In this document: positions 1 to 7,749 of the stretch, piece after piece
Numbering within the stretch: the stretch's first letter is position 1
Layout of the letters: each line of letters starts with the position of its first letter
Source of the DNA: Aquabacterium sp.
GTDB lineage: Bacteria > Pseudomonadota > Gammaproteobacteria > Burkholderiales > Burkholderiaceae_C
NCBI RefSeq assembly: GCF_016195855.1
Contig: NZ_JACPYU010000027.1
Location: 51,265 to 115,264, forward strand
Direction: 5' to 3'
Length of the DNA stretch: 64,000 nt
Notes under the pieces: generated by a model
Seen by the model: only the letters and a program-made list of their open reading frames with translations
Told to the model about the DNA's origin: nothing
Databases searched by the model: none
Made by a program: the position numbers and the translations under genes

Positions 1-1650
1 TACCATTGCCGCTCCCTGTGGACTCGCATTGGCGGTGACCCGAAGGTCTGGGCGAGCAAGGGTAACGTGAAGGAGCATCTGCTGGCCGACGGGCGCCTGG
101 CGGTGTTCATTAAAGATCTCTCTGAGTTCAATGGCGAAGAGAGCGACCTGCCGCTACAAAGGCTGGAACGGTCTGTTCTTGGCAACGACGATTCTGAAGT
201 CGTGGTTCTGGCCGCCAACCACGGCCAGCTTCTTGATCGCTTGCGTGATCTTGGCAAACGGCAAGGTCGAACCCACCCGCTCCGCAAGCCTTTGCAGGAG
301 AGTTTTCTACAATCCGGGCCTGCCCCAGATCGTCTTGCCGTCTTTGACCTAAGCCGATCGACTAGCCGCAAGACACTCGACGAGGTTGCCATGGCGGTGG
401 CTGGGCATTCCGAGTGGGCCAACTGCTCGCGCTGTACTTTGAAAGCCGACGGGAAAGTCTGCCCGATCGACGAGAACCGTCTCCGGCTGCTTGGTAAAAC
501 CGATGACGGGCAGCTCGCGCGTCGTCTTGGCGATTTGGTAGAGATAGCTCGACTCAATGGGCTCCATCTGCCGGTTCGAGATCTATTGGCGCTTTGCGCC
601 AACATGGTTCTCGGCTACGCCGATGCCAAGCTGGCCAAAGAGAACCTGATGACCTGTGCCGATGTGCCCAAGATTCAAGAGAGCGGGCAAGTCGGCAAGG
701 CCAGTATCTACGCCAACGCCTTTGGCGCAAATTTGCCTAAGCGCAGGGCATCAGACCGCCCAGTATTCAGGGCCATGGCCAGCTTTGGTGTGGGTGAGGA
801 GACCACCAATGCGGCTGATGGCTTACTTGTCTATGGCAAAGACGACTCCCGCATGCAAGCTGACTTTGAGCGCTTGGTGTCAGTCGATCCAATCTACGGT
901 GCAACAGCGGAGTTCCGTGCAGCCCAAGATGCCTACCTCGAAGGCCATGAGGGAGCTCGCTTGGAGGGCGGCTCTACCGAGTTCTTGGAAATGCTCGAAG
1001 CCCAGCGGCGCAGGCTCTATTTCTCTTTGCCTGAGTCCGAGCCGGGATATCCACGCTGGTCGATGACAGCCTTCCGCTTCGCTGGAGACTACTTGGACAT
1101 GATCGGATCACTTAAAGCCAAGAAGCCAGTGAGCGAGATCACACGCGGTCGTATCACCCGCGGCCTCAACCGAGTCATGACGGGCTTGCTCTTGGAGAAT
1201 GTGGATCGAATCTTCATCGCGAGCTCCGGCGGCTTTACACAAAGTCGCGTGAGTGTGCTTTGCGACCACGAGACGCCTTCGCGCAGGCAGGGCGGTATTG
1301 GCATGGCCATCAAGCTTGATGAGGAGACCGGCCGCGCGCAGCTTGACGTGTCGCTCTCGCCTGTGCCTGGCAACTCGGTCGCGTTCGACCTCTCCCCCAT
1401 CCGGTATGAATTTCTTTCCCGCGTGGCCGAAGGCGCGCTGCCAGCCAGCTTCTCCAATGAGTGCCTGGAAGATCTGCTGGCATTCAAGGCCAAGCTCCTG
1501 CGCAAGGCCGAGATTGTTCGAAAGGCTGGTTTCGCAGGGGACGACGACGAGGTAAGCGGAGAGGCATCCGCGTTGACGCTGAATTTCATCGACATTGAGC
1601 CTGGAGGCCGTGGCTTCACACGACCAGTGATCGTGAGGGTCCCGCAATGA
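1..1650 (+). CDS. ATPase-like protein of a putative DNA-defence operon (C-terminal part, DptF-like?)
   Basis: The frame is open to the left edge of the window, so the N-terminus, where a Walker A loop would lie, is missing. What is visible starts with a hydrophobic strand ending in acidic residues (LAVFIKDLSEFNG), then a second strand ending in an asparagine (VVVLAANHG). Together they look like the Walker B and sensor-1 region of an AAA-type ATPase. A cysteine cluster follows (CSRC, then CP about ten residues later), then a long helical C-terminal half. Such an ATPase with a C-x2-C...C motif at the head of a three-gene operon recalls DptF of phosphorothioation-dependent restriction, or a BREX-like ATPase; this assignment is from memory and tentative. 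It overlaps the next gene by 4 nt (ATGA), so the two are translationally coupled. Base composition is lower in GC than the core genes further right, as expected of acquired DNA. Confidence 0.5.
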   Translation, partial: YHCRSLWTRIGGDPKVWASKGNVKEHLLADGRLAVFIKDLSEFNGEESDLPLQRLERSVLGNDDSEVVVLAANHGQLLDRLRDLGKRQGRTHPLRKPLQESFLQSGPAPDRLAVFDLSRSTSRKTLDEVAMAVAGHSEWANCSRCTLKADGKVCPIDENRLRLLGKTDDGQLARRLGDLVEIARLNGLHLPVRDLLALCANMVLGYADAKLAKENLMTCADVPKIQESGQVGKASIYANAFGANLPKRRASDRPVFRAMASFGVGEETTNAADGLLVYGKDDSRMQADFERLVSVDPIYGATAEFRAAQDAYLEGHEGARLEGGSTEFLEMLEAQRRRLYFSLPESEPGYPRWSMTAFRFAGDYLDMIGSLKAKKPVSEITRGRITRGLNRVMTGLLLENVDRIFIASSGGFTQSRVSVLCDHETPSRRQGGIGMAIKLDEETGRAQLDVSLSPVPGNSVAFDLSPIRYEFLSRVAEGALPASFSNECLEDLLAFKAKLLRKAEIVRKAGFAGDDDEVSGEASALTLNFIDIEPGGRGFTRPVIVRVPQ

Positions 1651-3206
1651 GCGAGATCTTCAAACGCCCCGAGATCAAGAGCGTCAACTTCTGTGTCGAT
1701 GAGAACATTTGGGGACATCGACTCTACGACGAACAACTGCCTCATTTGACGGTGCTCGAATTCCTAGGCGCGCTCGGCTCGAACTTGGACAAGCCGCTGC
1801 GCCCTCATGAAGGTTTGGGCGGTGCATTTAAGTTCCAGCCACAGCGCCAGATCCGCCTGCGCGGGTTGCTGTTCAATAACCCCTACGTCGACTCCATTTC
1901 GGAGAGCAAACTCGCCGACGAAGAGAAATGGCGACTGTGGTTCGAGCGGTTTAGCCAAGGTGCAACAGGCAACGGTGACGGCGTCAATGACATCGCCTAC
2001 CTGCGCCACGCGTTTGCGAGCTTCGACGATTTCGCCAAAGCTGTGGAGCTCCTGCGCTCATCATCCTTCGAGTCCCGCAGCAACAAACGCTGGAGCTCCA
2101 AGTTCGTATTTCCCTTCGGCCCCGATGCCCTCTATGAAGATTTAGAGATCGACGCCAAGGGCAAGATGAGCAATGACCGGCGTTTCTTTGCTCGTACCGG
2201 CGAGCTGCTCTACATGATGCTAACGCGGGCCAAACGCGGCGCGGAGCTCGGCGACATGTTGGCGAAGCGACTGTTCGACCCTGAAGCGCCGATGAATCGA
2301 CTCGCACGTGTGATGCAGGGCGCGCCACAGCGTGCTGAGGACTCGCGGCTATCAGGCTATCTGCCCGAGGCTGCCAACCCACGCTTCGATCAAATCTGTG
2401 ATGACTGGCTTGCGGTTCTGTCCAAGGACATGCCAATCTATGATGCCTTAGAGCACTTGATTGCCATCTCTGGCCTCAACATGCTGCTCTACTTCCTAGA
2501 ACGTGCGAAACGCGTAGCTGGTGACGACGACCCTGTTGAAATCGTCTGCGAGATCGTCTCTAAGGAGCGCACGAAAGTTCGAGCGCTTTCTGGCGATAGC
2601 TACCTGCACAACCAAGGCTTGCCTGCCAAGGCAGTGCGGGCCCATGTTGAATCGATCAGGCAGGACGCTGCCTGGAGCAAAGCAGACGACTGCGACCTTC
2701 CCGAGGCCGAGCGAGTCAAACTCATGCGCGAGCGCTTCCAGTGGCCCTCGATTGACGGAGGGGACGACGAGGACTATTCGGGTGAAAGCCCAGACGCGTT
2801 AATCAACAAGCTGGTCGAACTCGCTCTAGCCCGCCACGAGCAACACGTCGGCAAGATCCACGCATCTTGGTCGCGCGCGATTGGCCTCAGTTCCCGACGT
2901 CTGTCGCGCCGCACTCGCTACGCGCCCAATGACCGACTATTGAAGTCGATCGTGGTGGCCATCGTCGACGACCGGATGCAGTTCGACGAGTTTTTGGCAG
3001 AGGCCAAGAGGCGCTATGGACTGATCCTGGGAGACGCCGAAGGTTCGCGCATGATCGACGCCAAGCTCGTCGACCAAGATGAACTCAGTGAGAACCGGGA
3101 CAACCTTGAAGCCCGGCTCGTCGGGCTGGGCCTGGTGCGCAGACTTTCCGATTCCTGCTCTTTTGTTGAAAACCCGTTCGCCTTCAAGGGAGAGGCCGCA
3201 TGCTGA
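1647..3206 (+). CDS. Second protein of the putative defence operon (519 aa, function unknown)
   Basis: A 519-aa soluble protein without signal peptide or membrane segment. It starts at an ATG overlapping the stop of the preceding gene and itself overlaps the next gene by 7 nt, so the three are one transcription unit. I see no catalytic motif. It is mostly predicted helix with many arginines and aspartates, and near the C-terminus has a segment (VAIVDDRMQFDEFLAEAKRRYG) reminiscent of winged-helix or helical-repeat domains in accessory subunits of restriction operons. By position it would correspond to DptG if the operon is Dpt-like, but I cannot confirm that from sequence alone. A structural or scaffold role beside the ATPase is the most that context suggests. 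Confidence 0.45.
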   Translation: MSEIFKRPEIKSVNFCVDENIWGHRLYDEQLPHLTVLEFLGALGSNLDKPLRPHEGLGGAFKFQPQRQIRLRGLLFNNPYVDSISESKLADEEKWRLWFERFSQGATGNGDGVNDIAYLRHAFASFDDFAKAVELLRSSSFESRSNKRWSSKFVFPFGPDALYEDLEIDAKGKMSNDRRFFARTGELLYMMLTRAKRGAELGDMLAKRLFDPEAPMNRLARVMQGAPQRAEDSRLSGYLPEAANPRFDQICDDWLAVLSKDMPIYDALEHLIAISGLNMLLYFLERAKRVAGDDDPVEIVCEIVSKERTKVRALSGDSYLHNQGLPAKAVRAHVESIRQDAAWSKADDCDLPEAERVKLMRERFQWPSIDGGDDEDYSGESPDALINKLVELALARHEQHVGKIHASWSRAIGLSSRRLSRRTRYAPNDRLLKSIVVAIVDDRMQFDEFLAEAKRRYGLILGDAEGSRMIDAKLVDQDELSENRDNLEARLVGLGLVRRLSDSCSFVENPFAFKGEAAC

Positions 3207-4684
3207 CCGACCGCATCATCGGGCGCGTCGGCGCGGACATCCTCGCCAAGCGCATTTCTAGTCCTGGACAGCCCGGAGACACTGCCGCATTGTTCCGGCT
3301 CGACAAGCTCTCGTCCAGTCAAATAGCGGCTGTGGCACGGGCAATCCTCGCCAATCCAGACCTTCTCTCCCGCGTGGATCTCATGATCCCAGAGACCTTG
3401 GTTGACGGCCAAGGCCTGCCATCCGAGATCCTGATTTCACACAACGCAGGCTACGTACGCAACAACGCGACGACCGCCAAGGCAGCCATCCTGACCGCAA
3501 ACGGCAACGAGCACAACTTGGCAGACACGCTGGGGCATGTCATGGCCATTGGCGCCAAGGAGCTGCGCACCGACCCTGAGTTGTGGGTCGAGGCTACGTT
3601 GCACGCAGGTGGCCTCACTCCGGTGCCTGACGACCGCTTGGTGTTCCAGGCTGCGTTAGGCGGCCTCCTTGCGTCTTCTGAGCTCTCACTTGTTCAGCTC
3701 GGCGAGTTCTGCTCCGAGATCGTCGTTGCCATGTCCACTCGCGGGCTTGCCATCCGCGATGCGGTGGGCTTCGCTATGCCACGAGCGGGGTTGCCTCGTG
3801 ACAGCGCGTTCTTCTCCAACGCCAAGAGCTTTGGATCTCTGCGCAAGCCTTGGCAGAAGGCCTTCGCTAAGCTCTTCACCCAGCGCGCACCGCTGCTGAA
3901 AAAACTTCGTCAGAACGGTCAACCTCTCGACCCCGAGGAGTTGAGCGAGCGTATTGAAGCCAACGCTGCTGAGATTGCTGAGGCAGCGCGCCTGGCGCTC
4001 GACGCATTCGCCGCTGCACCGGCGGGAGATCAGGAAGCGGCGCACGCTCTGGCTCAGTTTGAGTGGGAGGCTGATGGCGTCTACCTGGCCTTTGATAAGC
4101 CAAAGGAGAAGCAGCTCGGGTTGGCCGATGCAACGGTTCGCTTCTTCGACCATGACTGTGATCAAGAGAATTCGCTCGACTCTGAAGGCCGCAAGCTCCT
4201 TGAGGACTTGAAGTCCCGTGAGCGTCGCTCTGACTTCACCGAGGAAGATGAGGAGTTCTTCGTCAAGCATCGTCGGCTGCTTGAGCAAGACGTCAAACTA
4301 TGCGCACGCTGGGAGAAGGCACTCTACGGCAAGCCCATCGAGTGCAACGACTTTTTCGACGGCTTTGCCCGCGTAGTGAACAGCCTCCATGCGGGCCTGC
4401 GCGATGCAGAAGGCGAGCGCATCCTGCGCTTCACAGTGACCAAAGGTCGCAAGGAGTGGCGCGAGCGCTTCAATTACGACGCTGGCAGCTATTTTTCGGC
4501 CATGTATCGTGGGCTCAAGGAACTCATGGGGTCCAAAGCAGATTGGAAGGTCGAGCGACTTGGCAATGCCAACCTACCCGTGCAGCCGACGCGCCCCCCT
4601 GCTTGCGCGTGCTCTTGCCGGGCGATCGGCGTTCAGCGAAGGAGAGACTGGGCGTGTACTGGGATCATTTCCCGCGCCTGCTAG
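3200..4684 (+). CDS. Third protein of the putative defence operon, truncated or frameshifted
   Basis: It starts at an ATG 7 nt inside the previous gene. About 460 residues look like real coding sequence: balanced amino acids, long helices, and an acidic/basic middle rich in E, K and R. After the residues GNANLPV near position 4583 the frame turns into low-quality Cys/Arg/Pro-rich sequence and stops at 4684, while good coding sequence resumes in another frame. The gene is therefore either frameshifted or fused to a different 3' end by a deletion. In Dpt-like operons the third gene (DptH) encodes a very large ATPase, so a 460-aa remnant would be strongly truncated. No Walker motif is visible in what remains. 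I could not match it to a family with certainty; its place in the operon is the main clue. Confidence 0.45.
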   Translation: MLTDRIIGRVGADILAKRISSPGQPGDTAALFRLDKLSSSQIAAVARAILANPDLLSRVDLMIPETLVDGQGLPSEILISHNAGYVRNNATTAKAAILTANGNEHNLADTLGHVMAIGAKELRTDPELWVEATLHAGGLTPVPDDRLVFQAALGGLLASSELSLVQLGEFCSEIVVAMSTRGLAIRDAVGFAMPRAGLPRDSAFFSNAKSFGSLRKPWQKAFAKLFTQRAPLLKKLRQNGQPLDPEELSERIEANAAEIAEAARLALDAFAAAPAGDQEAAHALAQFEWEADGVYLAFDKPKEKQLGLADATVRFFDHDCDQENSLDSEGRKLLEDLKSRERRSDFTEEDEEFFVKHRRLLEQDVKLCARWEKALYGKPIECNDFFDGFARVVNSLHAGLRDAEGERILRFTVTKGRKEWRERFNYDAGSYFSAMYRGLKELMGSKADWKVERLGNANLPVQPTRPPACACSCRAIGVQRRRDWACTGIISRAC

Positions 4685-5022
4685 GCGCCGACGTGTCCCT
4701 GCTGCAGGGCACGTTAGAGCTATTGATCGTGCCTGACATCCTCGTGTGTGCGTTATTTCATTTCCATCTGGCGCATCAGCCAATCGGCATCCCGATGGGG
4801 TTTGTCTCGACGCGCGAAGATCACATCCAGACGGCTGCAGCCATGTTGTCGGGGAAAGTGCTCGGCAAGCCTGATGCGCTTACGCCCGCACGTGAGGATG
4901 AGGGCAGCGAGGCCGTCAAGGACGTTAGGATGCTTTTGGAAAGGTGGAAGGGGCAGAGTACCTCGATACTTCCAACTCTGAACGGCCGGCCCCGCATCGT
5001 GCTGAAAAAGCCAGTGGCGTGA
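4588..5022 (+). pseudogene. Displaced 3' coding fragment following the frame break
   Basis: This is open frame 1 downstream of the break in the preceding gene. From about 4640 it reads like a natural protein end: an aromatic stretch (YWDHFPRLLGAD), a strongly hydrophobic segment (LELLIVPDILVCALFHFHL), then a charged helical tail ending in RIVLKKPVA. It has no start signal of its own. It is either the true C-terminus of the same gene displaced by an indel between about 4583 and 4650, or the tail of a different gene joined by deletion. A second candidate stretch in the third frame (about 4600-4650) suggests there may be more than one indel. I do not recognise the family. Confidence 0.4.
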
Positions 5023-5392
5023 AGCCCGGCGTGGAGCGGCTGACCCAGCAGAGCTGGGTGGCGCCTCTCCCTGCTTGGAAGGGCGACTATCGCAGACTCA
5101 TGTCAATGGGGACACTACCTCGGGAAATAGCATGTGGGCCCTCGTTTTCGGGGAGGGAAACGCGACGCGGGGCGGGCATTAGTAGCGACGCCATGAGCCG
5201 CTGAATGGACTTTGGTCAATGCCATCTTCTGGTCGGTAGCGGCATTGACCCGTTACAACCTTCACCGTCTGATCAACCCGGCCGCAATAGCGGATTTGAA
5301 TTGGAATGCTTGGCCGGGTTGGCCCGGAATACGCAGTATTCAGTGTCAGTCGGTGTCGCCCAGGGGAACAGCCACATTCTTGGTACCCGAAT
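5023..5392. other. Gene-free stretch after the broken operon
   Basis: No convincing coding frame. Just past the last stop there is a perfect 7-bp hairpin (ACCCAGC/GCTGGGT, 5043-5059) without a T-run, possibly a weak terminator or RNA-processing site. The rest shows nothing I can interpret. Confidence 0.4.
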
Positions 5393-5608
5393 TCACCGTT
5401 TTCTCTTTCTTGACACCTTCAGGCCAAGCGCGGCCCCGAGCACTGCCGAGGCCAGCCATGCACTCAAGAAAAGCTGCAAGGCCAGCGGATCCCTGTCGAA
5501 CAGGCTATCTCGCGGGTCAAGGTTCAATGCAGCCCAAGACAGCAAGCAGCCCCACGCCAGAGCAGAGCCGGCCAAGATGCCAAGAAGAGTGAAGAGTACT
5601 CGCTTCAT
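5393..5608 (-). CDS. Small two-TM membrane protein; possible immunity partner of the Tae4 effector
   Basis: A 71-aa protein with an N-terminal hydrophobic helix (residues about 3-27), a short polar loop with the acidic stretch DPRDSLFDRD (about 31-40), a second hydrophobic helix (about 43-64) and a basic tail (KVSRKRKR). Its start overlaps the end of the Tae4 gene by one base, so the two are co-translated. Effector genes of type VI systems are normally followed by an immunity gene. The usual Tai4 immunity proteins are about 100-aa periplasmic proteins with a cleavable signal, which this is not. It may be an unusual membrane-anchored immunity protein or an unrelated passenger; the position is suggestive, the sequence is not diagnostic. 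Confidence 0.5.
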   Translation of the reverse strand: MKRVLFTLLGILAGSALAWGCLLSWAALNLDPRDSLFDRDPLALQLFLSAWLASAVLGAALGLKVSRKRKR

Positions 5609-6183
5609 CAGTCAATCGGGAAGAACCGGATCTTCCTCGCCTTTCGCAGGTCGGACCAGACACCGAACGGAATGACGATGCCAAAGCGTGCACGAAGCCC
5701 TGAACCCGCAGCCGTCATCTTGCTGCCATTCCACAGGTCGATGTGATCCCCGCCAGATCCGCCTGACGGGGCATAGTAGTCCTCAAAGCAAATGATGCCT
5801 GTACGGTCTGCCACCTTGTCAAACCAGTCGGCGCCCGTCACCTGCTCCGACATCTTGCAGCCGACGAAGGGCTGCAACTCCAGCCAGTCCGCGAGCTCCG
5901 CTGCCGACAAGATGTGATCAGCCTCCGGATGGACCCAGCATTTGCGCTTGGCGGGGTATGACTTGAAGGTTACGCCCGACTTCTTCAAGGCGTAGCTCAC
6001 CCTGATTGCGCATTGATTGGCGAACAGCTTCTTGCCGTCCTTGTCTTTGGCATCGCATGGATCACTGCCCGGATAGTTCCGCCACAGATCCTCAAACCGA
6101 ACAGCCTGCACGTTGACCTTGCAGATCGAGCCCTTTTGCGGATTAGTCTTGATCTTCGCGGTTTGCTTGATTGCCGTGGTCAT
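5608..6183 (-). CDS. Type VI secretion amidase effector, Tae4 family
   Basis: A 191-aa protein matching the Tae4 peptidoglycan amidase family (DL-endopeptidases of the NlpC/P60-like fold that cut the stem peptide in the periplasm of a target cell). The catalytic cysteine lies in FANQCAIRVSYALKKSG (Cys58), the expected N-terminal helix motif. The catalytic His/Asp pair lies in GDHIDLWNG (His147, Asp149). Two further cysteines (about 82 and 109) could form the disulfide seen in some members. There is no signal peptide, as expected for a T6SS cargo. It starts within an ATGA overlap at the end of the PAAR gene, so effector and delivery tip are co-translated. No VgrG, Hcp or T6SS structural gene lies in the window, making this an orphan effector module. 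Length is usual for the family. Confidence 0.87.
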   Translation of the reverse strand: MTTAIKQTAKIKTNPQKGSICKVNVQAVRFEDLWRNYPGSDPCDAKDKDGKKLFANQCAIRVSYALKKSGVTFKSYPAKRKCWVHPEADHILSAAELADWLELQPFVGCKMSEQVTGADWFDKVADRTGIICFEDYYAPSGGSGGDHIDLWNGSKMTAAGSGLRARFGIVIPFGVWSDLRKARKIRFFPID

Positions 6184-6758
6184 GCCTTCGCAAGCTCCAT
6201 TTCAACGATGGCTGCATCACCCCAGTAGGCTTCGTACTGTTGCGCGCTATCGGTGATGACGCGGGGCAACTGCCCCTGGTCATCCAGCCGCCCGGAGAAG
6301 GTCCGGCCGTCTTGCGTTCGAATGAACCAGGGAACGCCGACCAGGGTAGCGGTATCGCAATCCACGACAAGCTTGGTCTGTTCGTCAAATTCGAAGGTGA
6401 CCTCTTCTCGGACAGCCGGGCTTGAGAGGCCTGCGGCCGTGGCCGCTGCCTTCTGCGCCTGGCTTGCCGCAGCCGAGTTAGAGGCGCCTCCCTCCAGGGT
6501 TGTTGACACGACCTGGCTGGCAATCAAGGTCGCACCACACGCACACTTGTCACCATGACGTGCGGCAGGCATGCCATCAATGATCATGGTCGGATCGCCT
6601 GAGACGATCACGGTCGTGCCGTGCCCCTTCTTCGGGCACGTTACTTGGTCGCCAACGCGGGCGATGCGTTTGCCGTGGGTGTCGGTCGTGCCGGAGGCAC
6701 CGACCACGACGCCGCCGTGATCGGTCGGATCGCCGATCACGATGAAGGGTCTGGACAT
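6180..6758 (-). CDS. PAAR-domain protein with C-terminal extension (T6SS spike tip)
   Basis: A 192-aa protein whose first ~90 residues form a PAAR domain: repeated P-T-x-H-G-G and G-D pattern (IGDPTDHGG, VGDQVTCP, HGTTVIVSGDPTMIIDG) and metal-site His/Cys residues (ARHGDKCACGATL). PAAR proteins sharpen the VgrG spike and carry effectors. After an Ala/Ser-rich linker (about 105-128) comes a ~70-residue extension (EVTFEFDEQTKLVVDCDTAT..., ending in EMELAKA) with alternating strands that may be an adaptor for the Tae4 cargo encoded directly downstream. I chose the ATG at 6758, where the PAAR domain begins at once, over a longer frame from 6791. The ATGA overlap with Tae4 supports a delivery pair. 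Confidence 0.85.
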   Translation of the reverse strand: MSRPFIVIGDPTDHGGVVVGASGTTDTHGKRIARVGDQVTCPKKGHGTTVIVSGDPTMIIDGMPAARHGDKCACGATLIASQVVSTTLEGGASNSAAASQAQKAAATAAGLSSPAVREEVTFEFDEQTKLVVDCDTATLVGVPWFIRTQDGRTFSGRLDDQGQLPRVITDSAQQYEAYWGDAAIVEMELAKA

Positions 6759-6803
6759 TGAACAATCCCTGTGCTTTGAATTGTCCAGCACTCTAGCAAA
6801 GCT

Positions 6804-7025
6804 TCAGGAAGCGTCCTCCGGGCGCAACCTGCCACCCAAGTCAACTGGCTCGTCCATGATCTCGTTCATCGCCTGGTATGCCGATGGGGCATTGAGCGAT
6901 GCGAGTTGTTGATCGATCCGCGCTCGCAACTCGGCCAGGTGCCTAGCCTCGGGCACCATCTCGCTCTGGGCCGTGCTCACATCGCGCTCGTGGACCTCAG
7001 GTGCGGACTTGCTTGATTTCTTCAT
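6804..7025 (-). CDS. Small hypothetical protein upstream of the PAAR gene
   Basis: A 73-aa hydrophilic protein with a basic start (MKKSSKSAPEVHERD) and a central helical segment (EARHLAELRARIDQQLASL). It has no membrane segment and no motif I recognise. It ends 45 bp before the PAAR gene on the same strand, so it could be the first gene of the effector operon. Small charged proteins of this kind sometimes act as adaptors, but nothing here shows it. Confidence 0.4.
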   Translation of the reverse strand: MKKSSKSAPEVHERDVSTAQSEMVPEARHLAELRARIDQQLASLNAPSAYQAMNEIMDEPVDLGGRLRPEDAS

Positions 7026-7749
7026 CGCGCCATCGTCTCAAAAGTGGGAGCCTATCCAAAGCCTGGGGGGATTCACCCCCGAGCCTCGTGCGCAGTCTTG
7101 GAGCTTCAGATTGCACCTAACTCAAGTCCATCGATTCATGGCTGCCAGGAGGGAACGAATGACATCCATGCGGAAACGAAAGGCTCGCCTCTGCCGAGCT
7201 CTGCTCAGCCCCAGCATACTCAGTACCGTCGACGATCGGCTTTGGGATGAGATCCAGCCCGTAGGACGCGAGTTTGGTAGTCCAGACTTCGAACGGCTGG
7301 CTGACGAAGATCATCGCAACGGTGTAGGCGCCTTCGACCCGACGTTGAGGGACATATTCCTCTCTGGAGTTGAGGTCCCAGAAAACATGCGCATTCAACA
7401 CCGGAAGCCGCTGTGAACTGGTGTCACCAGAGGCAAACATTTAGGTGTAGCGGCGTGACACCTCACTGACACAAGGCTTTACCGACTCTATTACTCCGCC
7501 GAGCTATCCACCTTAAGCACGGCAGCGTCAATTTACGGACTATCCGAGGTGCGGCACGTAGAGCACATTCCCACCATGCGTAGGGAATGCGAGAGTTCCA
7601 GTTTACTGACTCTATTAAGTCAGACCAGCATGTGCTGGTTCATGAACAGGTGACCGCGAAATTGCGCCGCCTATTCTGACCGCACTGCCCTCAAGCCGCC
7701 ACGCGTGTTTCTCTGAGCCCCCATACGGGGTAGGCGATCTCGTTCAGGC
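7026..7749. other. Gene-poor, lower-GC stretch with one doubtful minus-strand ORF
   Basis: The only candidate is a 107-aa minus-strand frame (7117-7440) whose middle (VLNAHVFWDLNSREEYVPQRR...PKPIVDGTEYAG) looks protein-like but matches nothing I know; it may be a gene remnant. Elsewhere there is a near-perfect palindrome ACCAGCA-tg-TGCTGGT (7624-7639) and a short inverted repeat AGGTGT/ACACCT near 7444-7464. The base composition is lower in GC than the surrounding chromosome, consistent with the edge of an acquired block. I see no tRNA or integrase that would mark an attachment site. Confidence 0.4.

Noticed and set aside
7117..7440. 107-aa minus-strand ORF as a firm gene
   Set aside because: No motif, no operon context and no ribosome site that I can see; kept only as a doubtful remnant in the gene-poor stretch.
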